This document shows, piece by piece, positions 31,419 through 39,771 of a stretch of 64,000 nt of DNA. Each line of letters begins with the position of its first letter. Within the stretch, counting starts at the first letter, position 1. The notes beneath the pieces are model-generated. The model was not told the DNA's origin, made no database searches, and saw nothing but the letters and a program-made list of their open reading frames with translations. The translations under genes were made by a program, and so were the position numbers. This DNA comes from SSF14 sp046331245 (GTDB lineage Bacteria > Actinomycetota > Acidimicrobiia > Acidimicrobiales > Microtrichaceae): contig JAXLRH010000002.1 in NCBI GenBank assembly GCA_046331245.1, positions 310,001-374,000 on the forward strand, read 5' to 3'.

Positions 31419-31476
31419 CCCCGTTTTGTGCCCCGGATCGACCGGCTACCCGGTAGATCCGGGGTACAAAACGAGG
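31419..31476. terminator. Large palindrome between convergent cofE and SDR genes
   Basis: Two 27-base arms (31419-31445 and 31450-31476) match at 24 positions, with a CTAC loop; one of the mismatches is a G-U pair in RNA. The arms contain GTTTTGTGCCCCGGATC and its complement, so each transcript direction ends in an A/T-rich foot followed by a GC-rich stem. It lies six bases after the cofE stop and should terminate transcription from both sides. Its length exceeds a normal terminator and could also be a repetitive palindromic element. Confidence 0.7.
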
Positions 31477-31486
31477 ATTCGCGGGG

Positions 31487-31515
31487 CGAACCTCGGCGAA
31501 GCGACCGAGCCATGA
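31487..31515. repeat. Dispersed stem-loop repeat, copy A
   Basis: This 29-base stretch matches 39742-39771 at 27 of 30 aligned positions. The shared core begins CGAACCTCGGCG and contains the stem CCTCGG, an 8-base loop and CCGAG. Both copies lie between convergent genes and end at the stop of the minus-strand gene. Confidence 0.6.
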
Positions 31516-31545
31516 GGTCAGGTCAGGTCAGGTCAGGTCAGGTCA
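31516..31545. repeat. Six tandem copies of GGTCA
   Basis: GGTCA is repeated six times without error. The stop codon of the SDR gene (31538-31540) lies inside the array. Read on the minus strand the unit is TGACC, which puts a TGA in every frame, so the array would stop translation even after slippage. Confidence 0.85.
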
Positions 31546-32302
31546 GCGTGCCGCCGTCGCAGCGGAGGACGGAGCCGCACATGTGGGCGCCGTCCTCGGA
31601 GGCCACGAAGGCGATGACCGAGGCCACGTAGGACGCCGGACGGGAGCGGTCGAAGGCCATGATGCGGTGCAGCAGGCTCTTGTCGGCGCCCTCGGGGAAG
31701 AAGAACTGCTCCTGGATCGGCGTCTCGATGGAGCCGGGAGCGACCACGTTGGTGCGCACGCCGCGGCGACCGAACTCGATGGCCAACCCTTCGGAGAAGG
31801 CGAGGATGCCGCCCTTCGACGCCGAGTACGCCGACGTCCACGGATGCCCGGCGAGCGCGGCGGTCGACGCCGTGTTCACGATGTTCCCGCCGGTCTCGAG
31901 CAGGTGCGGCATCGCCGCCTGGCACATGAGGAACGTGCCGGTGAGGTTGACCGCCAGCACCTGGTTCCACTCGTCCAGCGTCGTGTCGGCAAGGTTGTTG
32001 AAGCGCAGGATGCCGGCGATGTTGCAGAGCACGTCGATGCGGCCGGCCCCGGTGACCGCCGCGTCGATCATCTCGGCCACGCTCGCCGGATCGGCGACGT
32101 TGCCCACCGTGGTGGAGATCGAGCCGCCGTCGGCAGAGATGATGTGCGCCGTCTCCGCGAGGCCGTCGGCGTCGACGTCGGTGGCAACGATGGTGGCGCC
32201 CTCGGCCGCCAACCGCTCGGCGGTCGCCCGGCCGATGCCCGACGCCGCCCCGGTGATCAGCGCGACCTTGTCGGTGAACCGCTGCCCGTCGAACGCCTTC
32301 AT
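31538..32302 (-). CDS. Short-chain dehydrogenase/reductase
   Basis: A 254-residue SDR with TGAASGIG (about 17-24), VATDVDADGL marking the cofactor strand, NIAG in place of NNAG, and the YSASK catalytic motif followed by a C-terminal FVASEDGAHMCGSVLRCDGG segment, the pattern of FabG-like SDRs. Substrate unknown. The ATG overlaps the stop of the GalE-like gene by ATGA, so it may act on sugars, though the sequence is closer to general alcohol or hydroxysteroid SDRs. Its 3' end lies in a pentanucleotide repeat. Confidence 0.9.
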   Translation of the reverse strand: MKAFDGQRFTDKVALITGAASGIGRATAERLAAEGATIVATDVDADGLAETAHIISADGGSISTTVGNVADPASVAEMIDAAVTGAGRIDVLCNIAGILRFNNLADTTLDEWNQVLAVNLTGTFLMCQAAMPHLLETGGNIVNTASTAALAGHPWTSAYSASKGGILAFSEGLAIEFGRRGVRTNVVAPGSIETPIQEQFFFPEGADKSLLHRIMAFDRSRPASYVASVIAFVASEDGAHMCGSVLRCDGGTLT

Positions 32303-33255
32303 GCCAGCCCCTCGACGACGCGGGTCCAGTCGATGACGGCCCGGGTGCCGGTGTCGAGGTCGGTCCACGACTCCCACCCGAGGTGGAGCTTCGCCCGTGC
32401 CGCGCTGAGGGCGATGCGGTTGAGCTCCCCGGTGCGGGCCGGCGCGTACACAGCCGGCTCCGTGACGCCCGCCGCCGCGGCCATCGAGGTGTAGAGGTCG
32501 TTCACCGACTCCTCACGGCCGGTGCCGATGTTGAAGAGGAGGCCTCCGCCGCGGGTGGCGGCACGCACGAACGCGTCGACCACGTCGTCGACGAACACGA
32601 AGTCGCGGGTCTGCTCGCCGTCGCCGAAGATCGTGCACGGCTCACCCTTGAGCAGGCGACCGGCGAAGATCGACACCACGCCGGCCTCGCCGTGCGGGTC
32701 CTGACGGGGCCCGTACACGTTGGCCAACGCCAGCGACGTGAACTCCAGGTCGTGCAGCTCCCGGTAGGCCAGCAGGTAGTCGGTGAAGACGCGCTTCGTG
32801 ATGCCGTACGGCGACTGCGGGCGCAGCGGGTGGCTCTCGTCGACCGGCAGCGCGTCCGGCGAGGGCTCGCCGTAGATGGTGCCACCGCTCGACGCGAACA
32901 CGATCTTCTGCGCCTCGGCCTTGCGGGTGCCCTCGAGCACGTTCAGCGCGCCGATGACGTTGATCGAGGCGTCGAGCACCGGATCGCTCACCGAGACACG
33001 CACGTCGGCCTGTGCGGCGAGGTGGAACACGACGTCGGGCGAGCGGCGCTGGATGAGCTCCACCACCTCCGGCTCGCGGATGTCGATCTGGTGGAAGGTC
33101 AGGTCGTGGTCACGGTTGGCGCGGGCCTCGGCCAGGTTGGCGAGCTTGCCCGCCGACAGGTTGTCGATGACGTCGACGGCGTGGCCCTCGGCGAGGAGCC
33201 GGTCGACGAGGGTGGAGCCGATGAACCCGGCCCCTCCGGTGACGAGTGCGCGCAT
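32299..33255 (-). CDS. NAD-dependent sugar epimerase, GalE-like
   Basis: A 318-residue extended SDR. TGGAGFIGSTL binds NAD, IDNLSAG follows the second strand, LAAQADVRVSVSDP and SSGGTIYGE line the active site, and YGITK is the catalytic motif. The pattern is that of UDP-glucose or UDP-N-acetylglucosamine 4-epimerases; the exact sugar cannot be fixed. GGAAGG lies upstream of the ATG. It is placed between the nucleotidyltransferase and an SDR gene, all on the minus strand and close-packed, which supports a role in sugar-nucleotide supply. Confidence 0.88.
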   Translation of the reverse strand: MRALVTGGAGFIGSTLVDRLLAEGHAVDVIDNLSAGKLANLAEARANRDHDLTFHQIDIREPEVVELIQRRSPDVVFHLAAQADVRVSVSDPVLDASINVIGALNVLEGTRKAEAQKIVFASSGGTIYGEPSPDALPVDESHPLRPQSPYGITKRVFTDYLLAYRELHDLEFTSLALANVYGPRQDPHGEAGVVSIFAGRLLKGEPCTIFGDGEQTRDFVFVDDVVDAFVRAATRGGGLLFNIGTGREESVNDLYTSMAAAAGVTEPAVYAPARTGELNRIALSAARAKLHLGWESWTDLDTGTRAVIDWTRVVEGLA

Positions 33256-33270
33256 CTCAGTTCCTTCCGA

Positions 33271-34281
33271 TCAGAGCCATGTGGAGGCGTCCGGTGCGGT
33301 GCCGGCGACGAGCGCATCGCCGTCCGCGAGGGTGACGGTGTGCCCGACGACGCTGCCGTCGGTGACCTTGCAGCCGGCGCCGACGACGGCGGACCGACCG
33401 ATGATCGAGCCGCAGACCTCCGCGCCGGCGCCGATGCGGGCGCCCGACATCACGATCGAGTCGTCGACGGTCGCGCCGGCGCCGATCTCGGCGCCCGCAC
33501 CCACGACGGAGCGGGTGACGCTCGCATCCGCGGCCACGACGGCCGACGGCGACACCGCCGGCTCGCTGGCGCGGGTGCCGTCGATGAGGTCGAGGTTGGC
33601 CTCGAGGTACGCGGCGGGCGTGCCAGCGTCGATCCAGTAGTCCGACGTCGACACCGCGAAGAGCACGCCGTCGGCGACGAGCGCCGGAAACGTCTCGCGT
33701 TCGACCGACACCTTGCGACCGTCGGCGATGCGAGCGATGACCGACGGCTCCATCACATAGGTGCCGGCGTTGATCAGGTTGGAGGGCTCGGTGCCCGGCG
33801 CCGGCTTCTCGACGAACTCCAGCACGCGGTTCGACTCGTCGGTCGCGACCACGCCGAAGCGCGACGGGTCGTCGACGCCGATGAGGTGGAGCGTCGCCTC
33901 GCCGCCGAACCCGCGGTGCTGCTCGACGAGCCAGGCGTAGTCCAGGTCGGTGAGCACGTCGCCGTTGACGACGAGGAAGGTGTCGTCCACCCCCGCGTCG
34001 AGCGCGGCGAAGCGGATGGCGCCGGCGGTGTCGAGTGGCTCGGGCTCGATCGCGTAGTGCAGCGCGACCCCGGCGCAGGTGCCGTCGGGGAACGCCTCGA
34101 CGAAGCGGTCGGGCCGGAAGCCGAGCGAGACGATGGCCTCGTCGACGCCGCACGCGCCGAGGCGGGCGATGACCCGCTCGAACATCGTGACGTCGCCGAT
34201 CGGCAACATCTGCTTGGGCGTGTCGAGCGTGAGGGGGCGGAGCCGGGTGCCGAACCCACCGACCAGGACGACGGCGCGCAC
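33271..34281 (-). CDS. Mannose-1-phosphate guanylyltransferase-like nucleotidyltransferase
   Basis: A 336-residue enzyme with an N-terminal nucleotidyltransferase fold and a C-terminal left-handed beta-helix. The GGFGTRLRPLT signature binds the nucleotide, TPKQMLPIGD the sugar phosphate, and VVNGDVLTDLD the metal. The beta-helix hexapeptides (for example VVGAGAEIGAGATVDDS) run from about residue 240. This is the class that makes GDP-mannose in actinobacteria, the missing step between manB and gmd in this window. Glucose-1-phosphate is a possible alternative substrate. GTG start two bases after the preceding stop. Confidence 0.88.
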   Translation of the reverse strand: MRAVVLVGGFGTRLRPLTLDTPKQMLPIGDVTMFERVIARLGACGVDEAIVSLGFRPDRFVEAFPDGTCAGVALHYAIEPEPLDTAGAIRFAALDAGVDDTFLVVNGDVLTDLDYAWLVEQHRGFGGEATLHLIGVDDPSRFGVVATDESNRVLEFVEKPAPGTEPSNLINAGTYVMEPSVIARIADGRKVSVERETFPALVADGVLFAVSTSDYWIDAGTPAAYLEANLDLIDGTRASEPAVSPSAVVAADASVTRSVVGAGAEIGAGATVDDSIVMSGARIGAGAEVCGSIIGRSAVVGAGCKVTDGSVVGHTVTLADGDALVAGTAPDASTWL

Positions 34282-34283
34282 CC

Positions 34284-35090
34284 CTAGCCCTTGGTGGTCG
34301 TGGTCGCCGCGGGAGCGGTGGTGGTCGCGCCCGGGGCGGTCGTGGTGGCCGCGGGAGCGGTCGTCGTCGCCGCCGGGGCGGTCGTGGTGGCGCCCGGCGT
34401 CGTGGTGGTGGGGACCGCGGTGGTGGCCGGCACCGAGCCTTCGGGATCGTCGAGGTTGCCGATCGAGCCGGGGAGGTCGATGGTCTTGGTCGACGCCGGC
34501 ACGAGGGCGAGCGCGTAGGCGCCCTTGTCCTGCTCGATGCGCACCGAGCCGAAGTCGCTCGTGATCACCTCGGGCTTGGTCTTGTTCGAGGCCTGCGGCG
34601 GCCAGATGAACAGCTTGATCTCGGTCTTGGTCGTCTTGTGCTTGCCGGCGCCGCACGCGTCGCCGGCCTTGTAGGTGGTGCCGTCGGCCATCTTCACCGA
34701 GGTGTCGGTGACCTTCATGTCCATCGCGTCGAAGAACTTGCCGAGCGTCGCGTTGTCGCCGGCCGTCTTGTCCGACAGCGGGAACACGCTGATGAGGCCG
34801 TTGCCCTGCGTCATGATGTCGGACTCGTTCTTGGGGGCCGGCGGGTTGGCCAGGTACTCGTCGCAGTCGTACAGGCCGTAGGCCTCGTACCACTTGTCCT
34901 GGTTGGCGCGCGGCTTGCTGCCGTCGCCGTTGATCCGGGCGTCGCGGGCCAGGAACACCAGTACGAGGCCGACGATGATGATGCCTGCGACGGCTGCCGG
35001 GAACCCCATCGGACGACGCTGCCCGACACGGCGCGTCACCCCCGATTGTTGGACTCGCTGGATCTTCTTGGACGATGAAGCCGTTGCCAT
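34284..35090 (-). CDS. Membrane-anchored protein with Thr/Ala/Pro repeat tail
   Basis: A 268-residue protein of unknown function. A basic N-terminus leads to one helix (about 31-47), then an outer domain with three cysteines and a conserved-looking NGLISVFPLSDKTAGDNATLG region, then a tail of about 50 residues made of repeated TTTAPAA-type units, probably a spanning or glycosylated stalk. The DNA behind the tail is a set of near-identical repeats (about 34290-34420) prone to copy-number change. A TACCGT box ten bases before the ATG may give a leaderless mRNA. The nucleotidyltransferase gene follows two bases after its stop. Confidence 0.75.
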   Translation of the reverse strand: MATASSSKKIQRVQQSGVTRRVGQRRPMGFPAAVAGIIIVGLVLVFLARDARINGDGSKPRANQDKWYEAYGLYDCDEYLANPPAPKNESDIMTQGNGLISVFPLSDKTAGDNATLGKFFDAMDMKVTDTSVKMADGTTYKAGDACGAGKHKTTKTEIKLFIWPPQASNKTKPEVITSDFGSVRIEQDKGAYALALVPASTKTIDLPGSIGNLDDPEGSVPATTAVPTTTTPGATTTAPAATTTAPAATTTAPGATTTAPAATTTTKG

Positions 35091-35100
35091 AGCGGGGACT

Positions 35101-35106
35101 ACGGTA
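35101..35106 (-). promoter_or_regulatory. Putative -10 box (TACCGT)
   Basis: TACCGT ends ten bases before the ATG of the Thr-rich membrane protein; no ribosome site lies between. It would drive the minus-strand set from 35090 down to 31538. Confidence 0.35.
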
Positions 35107-35163
35107 GCCGCTGCACCCGGCGCGTCCGCCACCCGGCGGCTCGCCGCCGACGGAGTCCGGCGG

Positions 35164-36393
35164 TCAGCTCCCGCGGAGCTCGGTGAACAGCGCCTCGTAC
35201 GACTCGGCAACCGCCGCCGGCGATGCCCACGACTCCACCCAACGCCGACCGTTGGCGCCCATCTCGCGGCGACGGGCCTCGTCGTCGAGCATCGGTTCGA
35301 GCGCGGCGCAGAACGCGTCGAGGTCCTCCGGCGGCACCGACACCCCGGCGTCGGCCGCCGACAGCGACCGCTCCACCTCGGTGTCCGCGTCGACCGAGGC
35401 GAGGCAGGCGCGCCCGGCGGCAAGGATCGAGTACATCTTCGACGGCACGCTCGAACGGGCGAGCCCCCGGCGCAGCAGGATCGTGTGGATGTCGCCCGAC
35501 GCCAGCACCTCGGGCAGGCGTTCCTTGGGCTGCAGGCCGACGAACGTGAGGTTGTCGAGGCCCTCGCCCTCGGCGACCGCGGCGGCCAGCCCCGACCCGG
35601 AGCCGTTGATCACGAAGGCCACGTCGTCGCGACCTGCGAAGCGACGTGCAGCGCCGACCATGAGCTCCACGGACTGCGAGTAGCCGATGTTCCCGGCGTA
35701 CATGACCACCGTGCGGTCGCCGAGGCCGAGCTCTCGGCGGTAGGCGGTGTCGCGGTCGGCGGGCTGGATGCGCTCGGTGTCGACGAAGTTCGGGATGACG
35801 CGGATCCGCTCCGGGCGGTGGCCCTCGATCTTCGCCGCCAGGTTGTCGGCCAGGTCGGAGCTGAGCACGGTGACGGCGTCGGAGCGGAGGTACAGGAACC
35901 GCTCCAGCCACTTGGCGGCGGCGATCACCTTGGGGTTGGAGATGGCCCCCACCTCGATGGCGACGTCGGGGAACACGTCCTGGATGTTGAACACCATCGG
36001 CACTCGCCAGCGCCGGGCAGCGAGCCACCCGGCGATGCCGAGGATCAACGGCGGCGACATCACGAGGATCGCGTCGGGGCGGGAGCGGCGGATCACCGAC
36101 ACGAGCGTGGCGACCCCGGTGAAGCCGCCGAACGCGAGGGCGCGGGCGGGGATGTTCGACTTGTCCGTCGGGAACGGGTGGAGGCGAGTGATCGAGCCCC
36201 ACTCCGTCGTCTCCGTCTGCACGAGCGAGTGCTTCCAGCCGTCGTCGATGCGGTGATGGCGGTACCACGGGAGGGCCGTGACGATGTCGAGGCGGTGCCC
36301 GCGCTCGGCGAGCGCCGTGGCGATCGACGTCATCACCTCGCCGGTGGGGGCGACGTCGGGCGCGTAGTGGGGGCAGATGACGAGCAGGTTCAC
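35164..36393 (-). CDS. GT4-family glycosyltransferase (WbuB-like)
   Basis: A 409-residue GT-B fold transferase. The N-terminal domain begins VNLLVICPHYAPDVAPTGEV and has WYRHHRIDDG, features of the WbuB-type family that uses deoxy- or acetamido-sugars. The C-terminal domain has MYAGNIGYSQSVELM and GSGSGLAAAV followed by SSVPSKMYSILAAGRA, the nucleotide-sugar binding site in this subgroup. It presumably adds one sugar to a polyprenyl-linked chain at the inner membrane. GTG start overlapping the stop of the previous GT (GTGA), the last of three coupled GT genes. Confidence 0.92.
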   Translation of the reverse strand: MNLLVICPHYAPDVAPTGEVMTSIATALAERGHRLDIVTALPWYRHHRIDDGWKHSLVQTETTEWGSITRLHPFPTDKSNIPARALAFGGFTGVATLVSVIRRSRPDAILVMSPPLILGIAGWLAARRWRVPMVFNIQDVFPDVAIEVGAISNPKVIAAAKWLERFLYLRSDAVTVLSSDLADNLAAKIEGHRPERIRVIPNFVDTERIQPADRDTAYRRELGLGDRTVVMYAGNIGYSQSVELMVGAARRFAGRDDVAFVINGSGSGLAAAVAEGEGLDNLTFVGLQPKERLPEVLASGDIHTILLRRGLARSSVPSKMYSILAAGRACLASVDADTEVERSLSAADAGVSVPPEDLDAFCAALEPMLDDEARRREMGANGRRWVESWASPAAVAESYEALFTELRGS

Positions 36394-37562
36394 GGAAGTC
36401 TCTCGGAGGGGTTCGCGGTGGTGTGACCGGCGGGGAGGCCACGGAGCGCACGCGACCAGACGTCGACCAGCGCCGTCCCGGTGCGTTCGGGCGTGCACGA
36501 TGCTGTGACGGCGACGCCCGCCGCCACAAGTCGGGAGCGCACCGCGTCGTCCGTGGCGGCGGTGTGGAGGGCGTCGGCCCAGCCGGCGACGTCGTCGGGC
36601 GGGACGACCAGCGCGGCGCCGTCCGCCACCTCCGGCAGCGAGCCGGCGTCGGCCACGACGAGCGGCCGCCCGGCGACCACCGCCTCGAGCGCCGGGAGCC
36701 CGAACCCCTCGTAGCGTGACGGGACGGCGACGAGACGCGCGCCGGCCGTGAGCGCCGCGAGGTCGGAGCGGTCGACGCGACCGAGCACGTGCACCCGCCC
36801 GGACAGGTCGGGCCGGGCCGCCCGGCGACGTACCTCGTCGTCGCACGGGCCGGGACCGCCGGTGAGCACGAGGTCGAGCTCCGGCAGTCGGGACATCGCG
36901 TCGAGGAGGACGGCGTGGTTCTTGTGGACGTACGCGATCGCGGGATAGAGCACGAACGGCCGCTCGAGACCGTAGCGGGACCGAACCGCGTCGACGTCGG
37001 CGGGTGACGGTGCCGGCATCGCGGGCGCCGCCCACGGGACGACCGTGACGCGGTCGGGCGACACCCCCGTGTGGGCGACGACGCGCGACTTCACGAACGC
37101 CGACGGCACGGCGACCGCCAGCGCCCGATGCACCGAACGGCCGATCATGCGGCCGAGGTAGAGCCGCTTCGCCAACGAGAAGTTGGCCGGCAAGTCGAGC
37201 GGTTGCGTGTCGTGCACGGCAAGGGTCGCCGGCACCTTCACCCCCGGGGGCACGACCCCACCGGCGTGGTGCATCAGGTCGAGGCCCGCCGCCGCGGCGG
37301 TGCGGGCGAGCGCGGTGTTCTCGGCCAGCACCCGTCGCACCTTGTTGGCGCCGTCGACGGCGACCTCGTGGAACTCGAACCGGCCAACGAGCCCGGGATG
37401 GGCGTCGCGCAACGCGGGCAGTCCGAACAGCACGATCTCGATGCCGGCCGCGGCGACCACGTCACCGGCCGCCGCGACCGCGACGGTGGTCGCCTCCTCG
37501 CTGCCCCCGACGACGCCGGGCACGAGCCAGGCGAGGTTGACGCCGACGCGCCGCGCCGTCAC
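36390..37562 (-). CDS. GT4-family glycosyltransferase
   Basis: A 390-residue GT-B transferase of the GT4 mannosyltransferase type. Visible are GVVGGSEEATTV at the acceptor loop, VPSAFVKSRVV, the domain hinge FVLYPAIAYVHKNH, and the donor-site signature PSRYEGFGLPALEAVVAG with the EX7E glutamates. The donor is probably GDP-mannose or a GDP-deoxyhexose given the window. GTG start overlaps the stop of the upstream GT by GTGA, and its own stop overlaps the next GT start, giving tight coupling. Confidence 0.92.
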   Translation of the reverse strand: MTARRVGVNLAWLVPGVVGGSEEATTVAVAAAGDVVAAAGIEIVLFGLPALRDAHPGLVGRFEFHEVAVDGANKVRRVLAENTALARTAAAAGLDLMHHAGGVVPPGVKVPATLAVHDTQPLDLPANFSLAKRLYLGRMIGRSVHRALAVAVPSAFVKSRVVAHTGVSPDRVTVVPWAAPAMPAPSPADVDAVRSRYGLERPFVLYPAIAYVHKNHAVLLDAMSRLPELDLVLTGGPGPCDDEVRRRAARPDLSGRVHVLGRVDRSDLAALTAGARLVAVPSRYEGFGLPALEAVVAGRPLVVADAGSLPEVADGAALVVPPDDVAGWADALHTAATDDAVRSRLVAAGVAVTASCTPERTGTALVDVWSRALRGLPAGHTTANPSERLP

Positions 37563-38659
37563 GAGGCGAGCTCGCGGTAGATCCCGGCCATCTGCGACGC
37601 GCAGCGCGACCAGGAGAACTCCTTCGACCGCTCCAGCGCCGCGTCGCCGAGCGCCTCGCGCCGCGATCCGTCGGCGAGCAGTGCCCGCAGCTCGTCGGCC
37701 CAGTCGTCGACCGCCGTCGGTTCGATGGCGACGCCGCCCGGGCCCACGACCTCCGCGACGGCGGTGCCGGCGCCGGCGAGCACCGGCGTCGACTGGGCCA
37801 TCGCCTCGAGCGCCGGCAGCCCGAACCCCTCGCGGAGGCTGGGAAAGCAGAAGACCTCGGCCTCGGCATAGAGGGCGGCGAGGTCGTCGGAGGGCACGAA
37901 CCCGAGCTGGCGCACCTTGCTGCCCACGCCGTCGATGTGGCCCTCCAGCTGCTCATGCCAGCCGACGGGCCCGACGAGCACGAGGTCGGCCTCGGTCGGT
38001 TGGATGCGGGCGAAGGCGTCGAGCAGGGTCGGCAGGTTCTTGCGCGGCTCGATCGTGCCCACCCAGAGCACGTACGGACGCGTGAGCCGGTAGCGATCGC
38101 GCACCCGGCGGCGATCGTCGGCGGTCACCTCCGGAGCGGTCGCGCCCCACGGCACGAGACGGAGGCGGGCGGCGTCGAACCCGGCGGCGACGCAGTCGTC
38201 CAGGGTGTCCTGGCTCGGACAGCACACCACGTCGGCGTGGCGGCGGGCGCGCTCGATGCCGTCGGTCATGATGCGGACGCCACGGGACGTGAACTGCTCG
38301 GGTGCGCTCAGCGGGAAGAGGTCGTGCACCGTCACGACCAGCGGCGTGGCCGCCGTCGGCGGCACGGTGACGGTGGTGCGTGCACGACGTCGAGCCGCGC
38401 ACCGCCCACGTCGGCGGAAGCAGCCGAGCTGTGGTGCCAGACGTCGTAGATCAGCTGGTAGGGCGCCGGCCTTCCACGGGATCGGCGGCGTCCACGGGGC
38501 CGCTGGCACTCCGCCGAGCAGGGCGCGATGCGCCCATGAGCTCGATGTCGGGCTCGCCGCCATCGCCTCGGCGAGCGCCAGCACCGACGACGCCGTGCCG
38601 CCCGGCACGTGGTGCCAGCACCGCATCAGCGTGTACGCCACCCGGACCCGCTCTCCCAT
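37559..38659 (-). CDS. GT4-family glycosyltransferase with clustered compensating frameshifts
   Basis: A 366-residue reading frame. Both ends are good GT4: VRVAYTLMRCWHHVPGGTAS at the start, VGTIEPRKNLPTLLDAFARI at the hinge and PSLREGFGLPALEAMAQ as donor site. Between about residues 33 and 92 the sequence loses family character and becomes Arg-rich. Other frames restore it piecewise: DIELMG near 38545, then YQLIYDVWHHSSAASADVGG near 38455, then LDVVHA before the frame returns at TTVTVPP. Three or four single-base shifts within about 200 bases explain this. Sequencing or assembly error is likely; a decaying gene is possible. Confidence 0.8.
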   Translation of the reverse strand: MGERVRVAYTLMRCWHHVPGGTASSVLALAEAMAASPTSSSWAHRALLGGVPAAPWTPPIPWKAGALPADLRRLAPQLGCFRRRGRCAARRRARTTVTVPPTAATPLVVTVHDLFPLSAPEQFTSRGVRIMTDGIERARRHADVVCCPSQDTLDDCVAAGFDAARLRLVPWGATAPEVTADDRRRVRDRYRLTRPYVLWVGTIEPRKNLPTLLDAFARIQPTEADLVLVGPVGWHEQLEGHIDGVGSKVRQLGFVPSDDLAALYAEAEVFCFPSLREGFGLPALEAMAQSTPVLAGAGTAVAEVVGPGGVAIEPTAVDDWADELRALLADGSRREALGDAALERSKEFSWSRCASQMAGIYRELAS

Positions 38660-38728
38660 GGCGGGCAGTCTGACACGACAGCCCCGTGACCCGGGTGGGA
38701 GTGGACCCTGCGGCTAGCGGTGGCCTCG

Positions 38729-39691
38729 ATGAGTGACTTCTGGGCCGCCAAGAACGTGCTGATCACCGGCGGCAACGGCTTCCTGGGCAGCGCCGTCCAC
38801 GCCGCGCTGACCCGGCACGGAGCCACCCACATCGTCTGCCCGTCGAGCAGCGAGTTCGATCTCCGCCGCCCCGACGAGGTCGACAAGATGATCGACTCGC
38901 TGTCACCGGACGTGGTCATCCACCTCGCGGCGAAGGTCGGGGGCATCGGCGCCAACATGGAGCGCCCGGCCGACCTCTACCTCGACAACCTGCTGATGGG
39001 CACCTACGTCATCGACGCGGCCCGCCGGCTCGAGGTGCCGAAGACGGTCGTCATCGGCACGATCTGCTCGTACCCGAAGTTCACCCCGGTGCCGTTCAGC
39101 GAGGACTCCCTCTGGACCGGGTATCCCGAGGAGACCAACGCCCCCTACGGCGTCGCGAAGTTGGTGCAGCTGGTGCAGCTGCAGGCCAACCGGGCGCAGT
39201 ACGGGCAGTCCGGCATCTACCTGATGCCCACGAACCTCTACGGGCCGGGCGACAAGTTCAACCCGGCCGTGAGCCACGTCATCCCGGCGCTCATCAAGAA
39301 GTGCGTCGACGCCAAGGAGTCAGGCGCCGGCTACATCGACGTGTGGGGCACCGGCTCGGCGAGCCGCGAGTTCCTGTTCGTCGACGACGCCGCCGAGGGC
39401 ATCGCGCTCGCGACCGAGCACTACGACGGCATCGACCCCGTCAACCTCGGCACCGACGAGGAGCGCCCGATCCGCGAGCTCGTACCGCTCATCGCCGATC
39501 TCGTCGGCTTCGACGGCGAGATCCGCTGGGATCCGTCCAAGCCCGACGGCCAGCCGCGTCGAGGCGTCGACACGTCACGCGCCGCCGAGCTGTTCGGCTT
39601 CCGTGCGGCCATCGGGTTCGAGGACGGCCTGCGCCGCACCGTCGACTGGTACCTGGCCCACCGCGACGAGGCCGAGGCCCGCACGAGCTGA
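38729..39691 (+). CDS. fcl: GDP-L-fucose synthase-like epimerase-reductase
   Basis: Fcl turns GDP-4-keto-6-deoxy-mannose into GDP-L-fucose. The protein (about 320 residues) has ITGGNGFLGSAV, LAAKVGGIGANMERPADL (a signature of Fcl), the CSYPK active-site segment, NAPYGVAK as catalytic Tyr-Lys, and NLYGPGDKFNP. Together with gmd this completes a GDP-L-fucose route; closely related proteins act on other 4-keto sugars. The start at ATG 38729 was preferred to an in-frame GTG nine bases upstream; neither has a clear ribosome site. A repeat lies after the stop, before the convergent uxs. Confidence 0.9.
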   Translation: MSDFWAAKNVLITGGNGFLGSAVHAALTRHGATHIVCPSSSEFDLRRPDEVDKMIDSLSPDVVIHLAAKVGGIGANMERPADLYLDNLLMGTYVIDAARRLEVPKTVVIGTICSYPKFTPVPFSEDSLWTGYPEETNAPYGVAKLVQLVQLQANRAQYGQSGIYLMPTNLYGPGDKFNPAVSHVIPALIKKCVDAKESGAGYIDVWGTGSASREFLFVDDAAEGIALATEHYDGIDPVNLGTDEERPIRELVPLIADLVGFDGEIRWDPSKPDGQPRRGVDTSRAAELFGFRAAIGFEDGLRRTVDWYLAHRDEAEARTS

Positions 39692-39728
39692 ACCAGGTCG
39701 TCAGCCGAGGAGCGAAGCCAGAGTAGGA

Positions 39729-39771
39729 CGAGGAACGAGGCCGAACCTCGGCGCAGCGACCGAGGCCATCA
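39729..39771. repeat. Dispersed stem-loop repeat, copy B
   Basis: Homologous to 31487-31515, with an extra upstream hairpin CGAGG-CCGAA-CCTCG at 39736-39750 and the shared stem CCTCGG / CCGAGG. It fills the gap between convergent fcl and uxs and ends over the uxs stop codon. A terminator role for both genes is likely. Confidence 0.6.

Noticed and set aside
34290..34420. Short regularly spaced repeats resembling a CRISPR array
   Set aside because: They are in-frame coding repeats for a Thr/Ala/Pro tail, with no unique spacers and no cas genes nearby.
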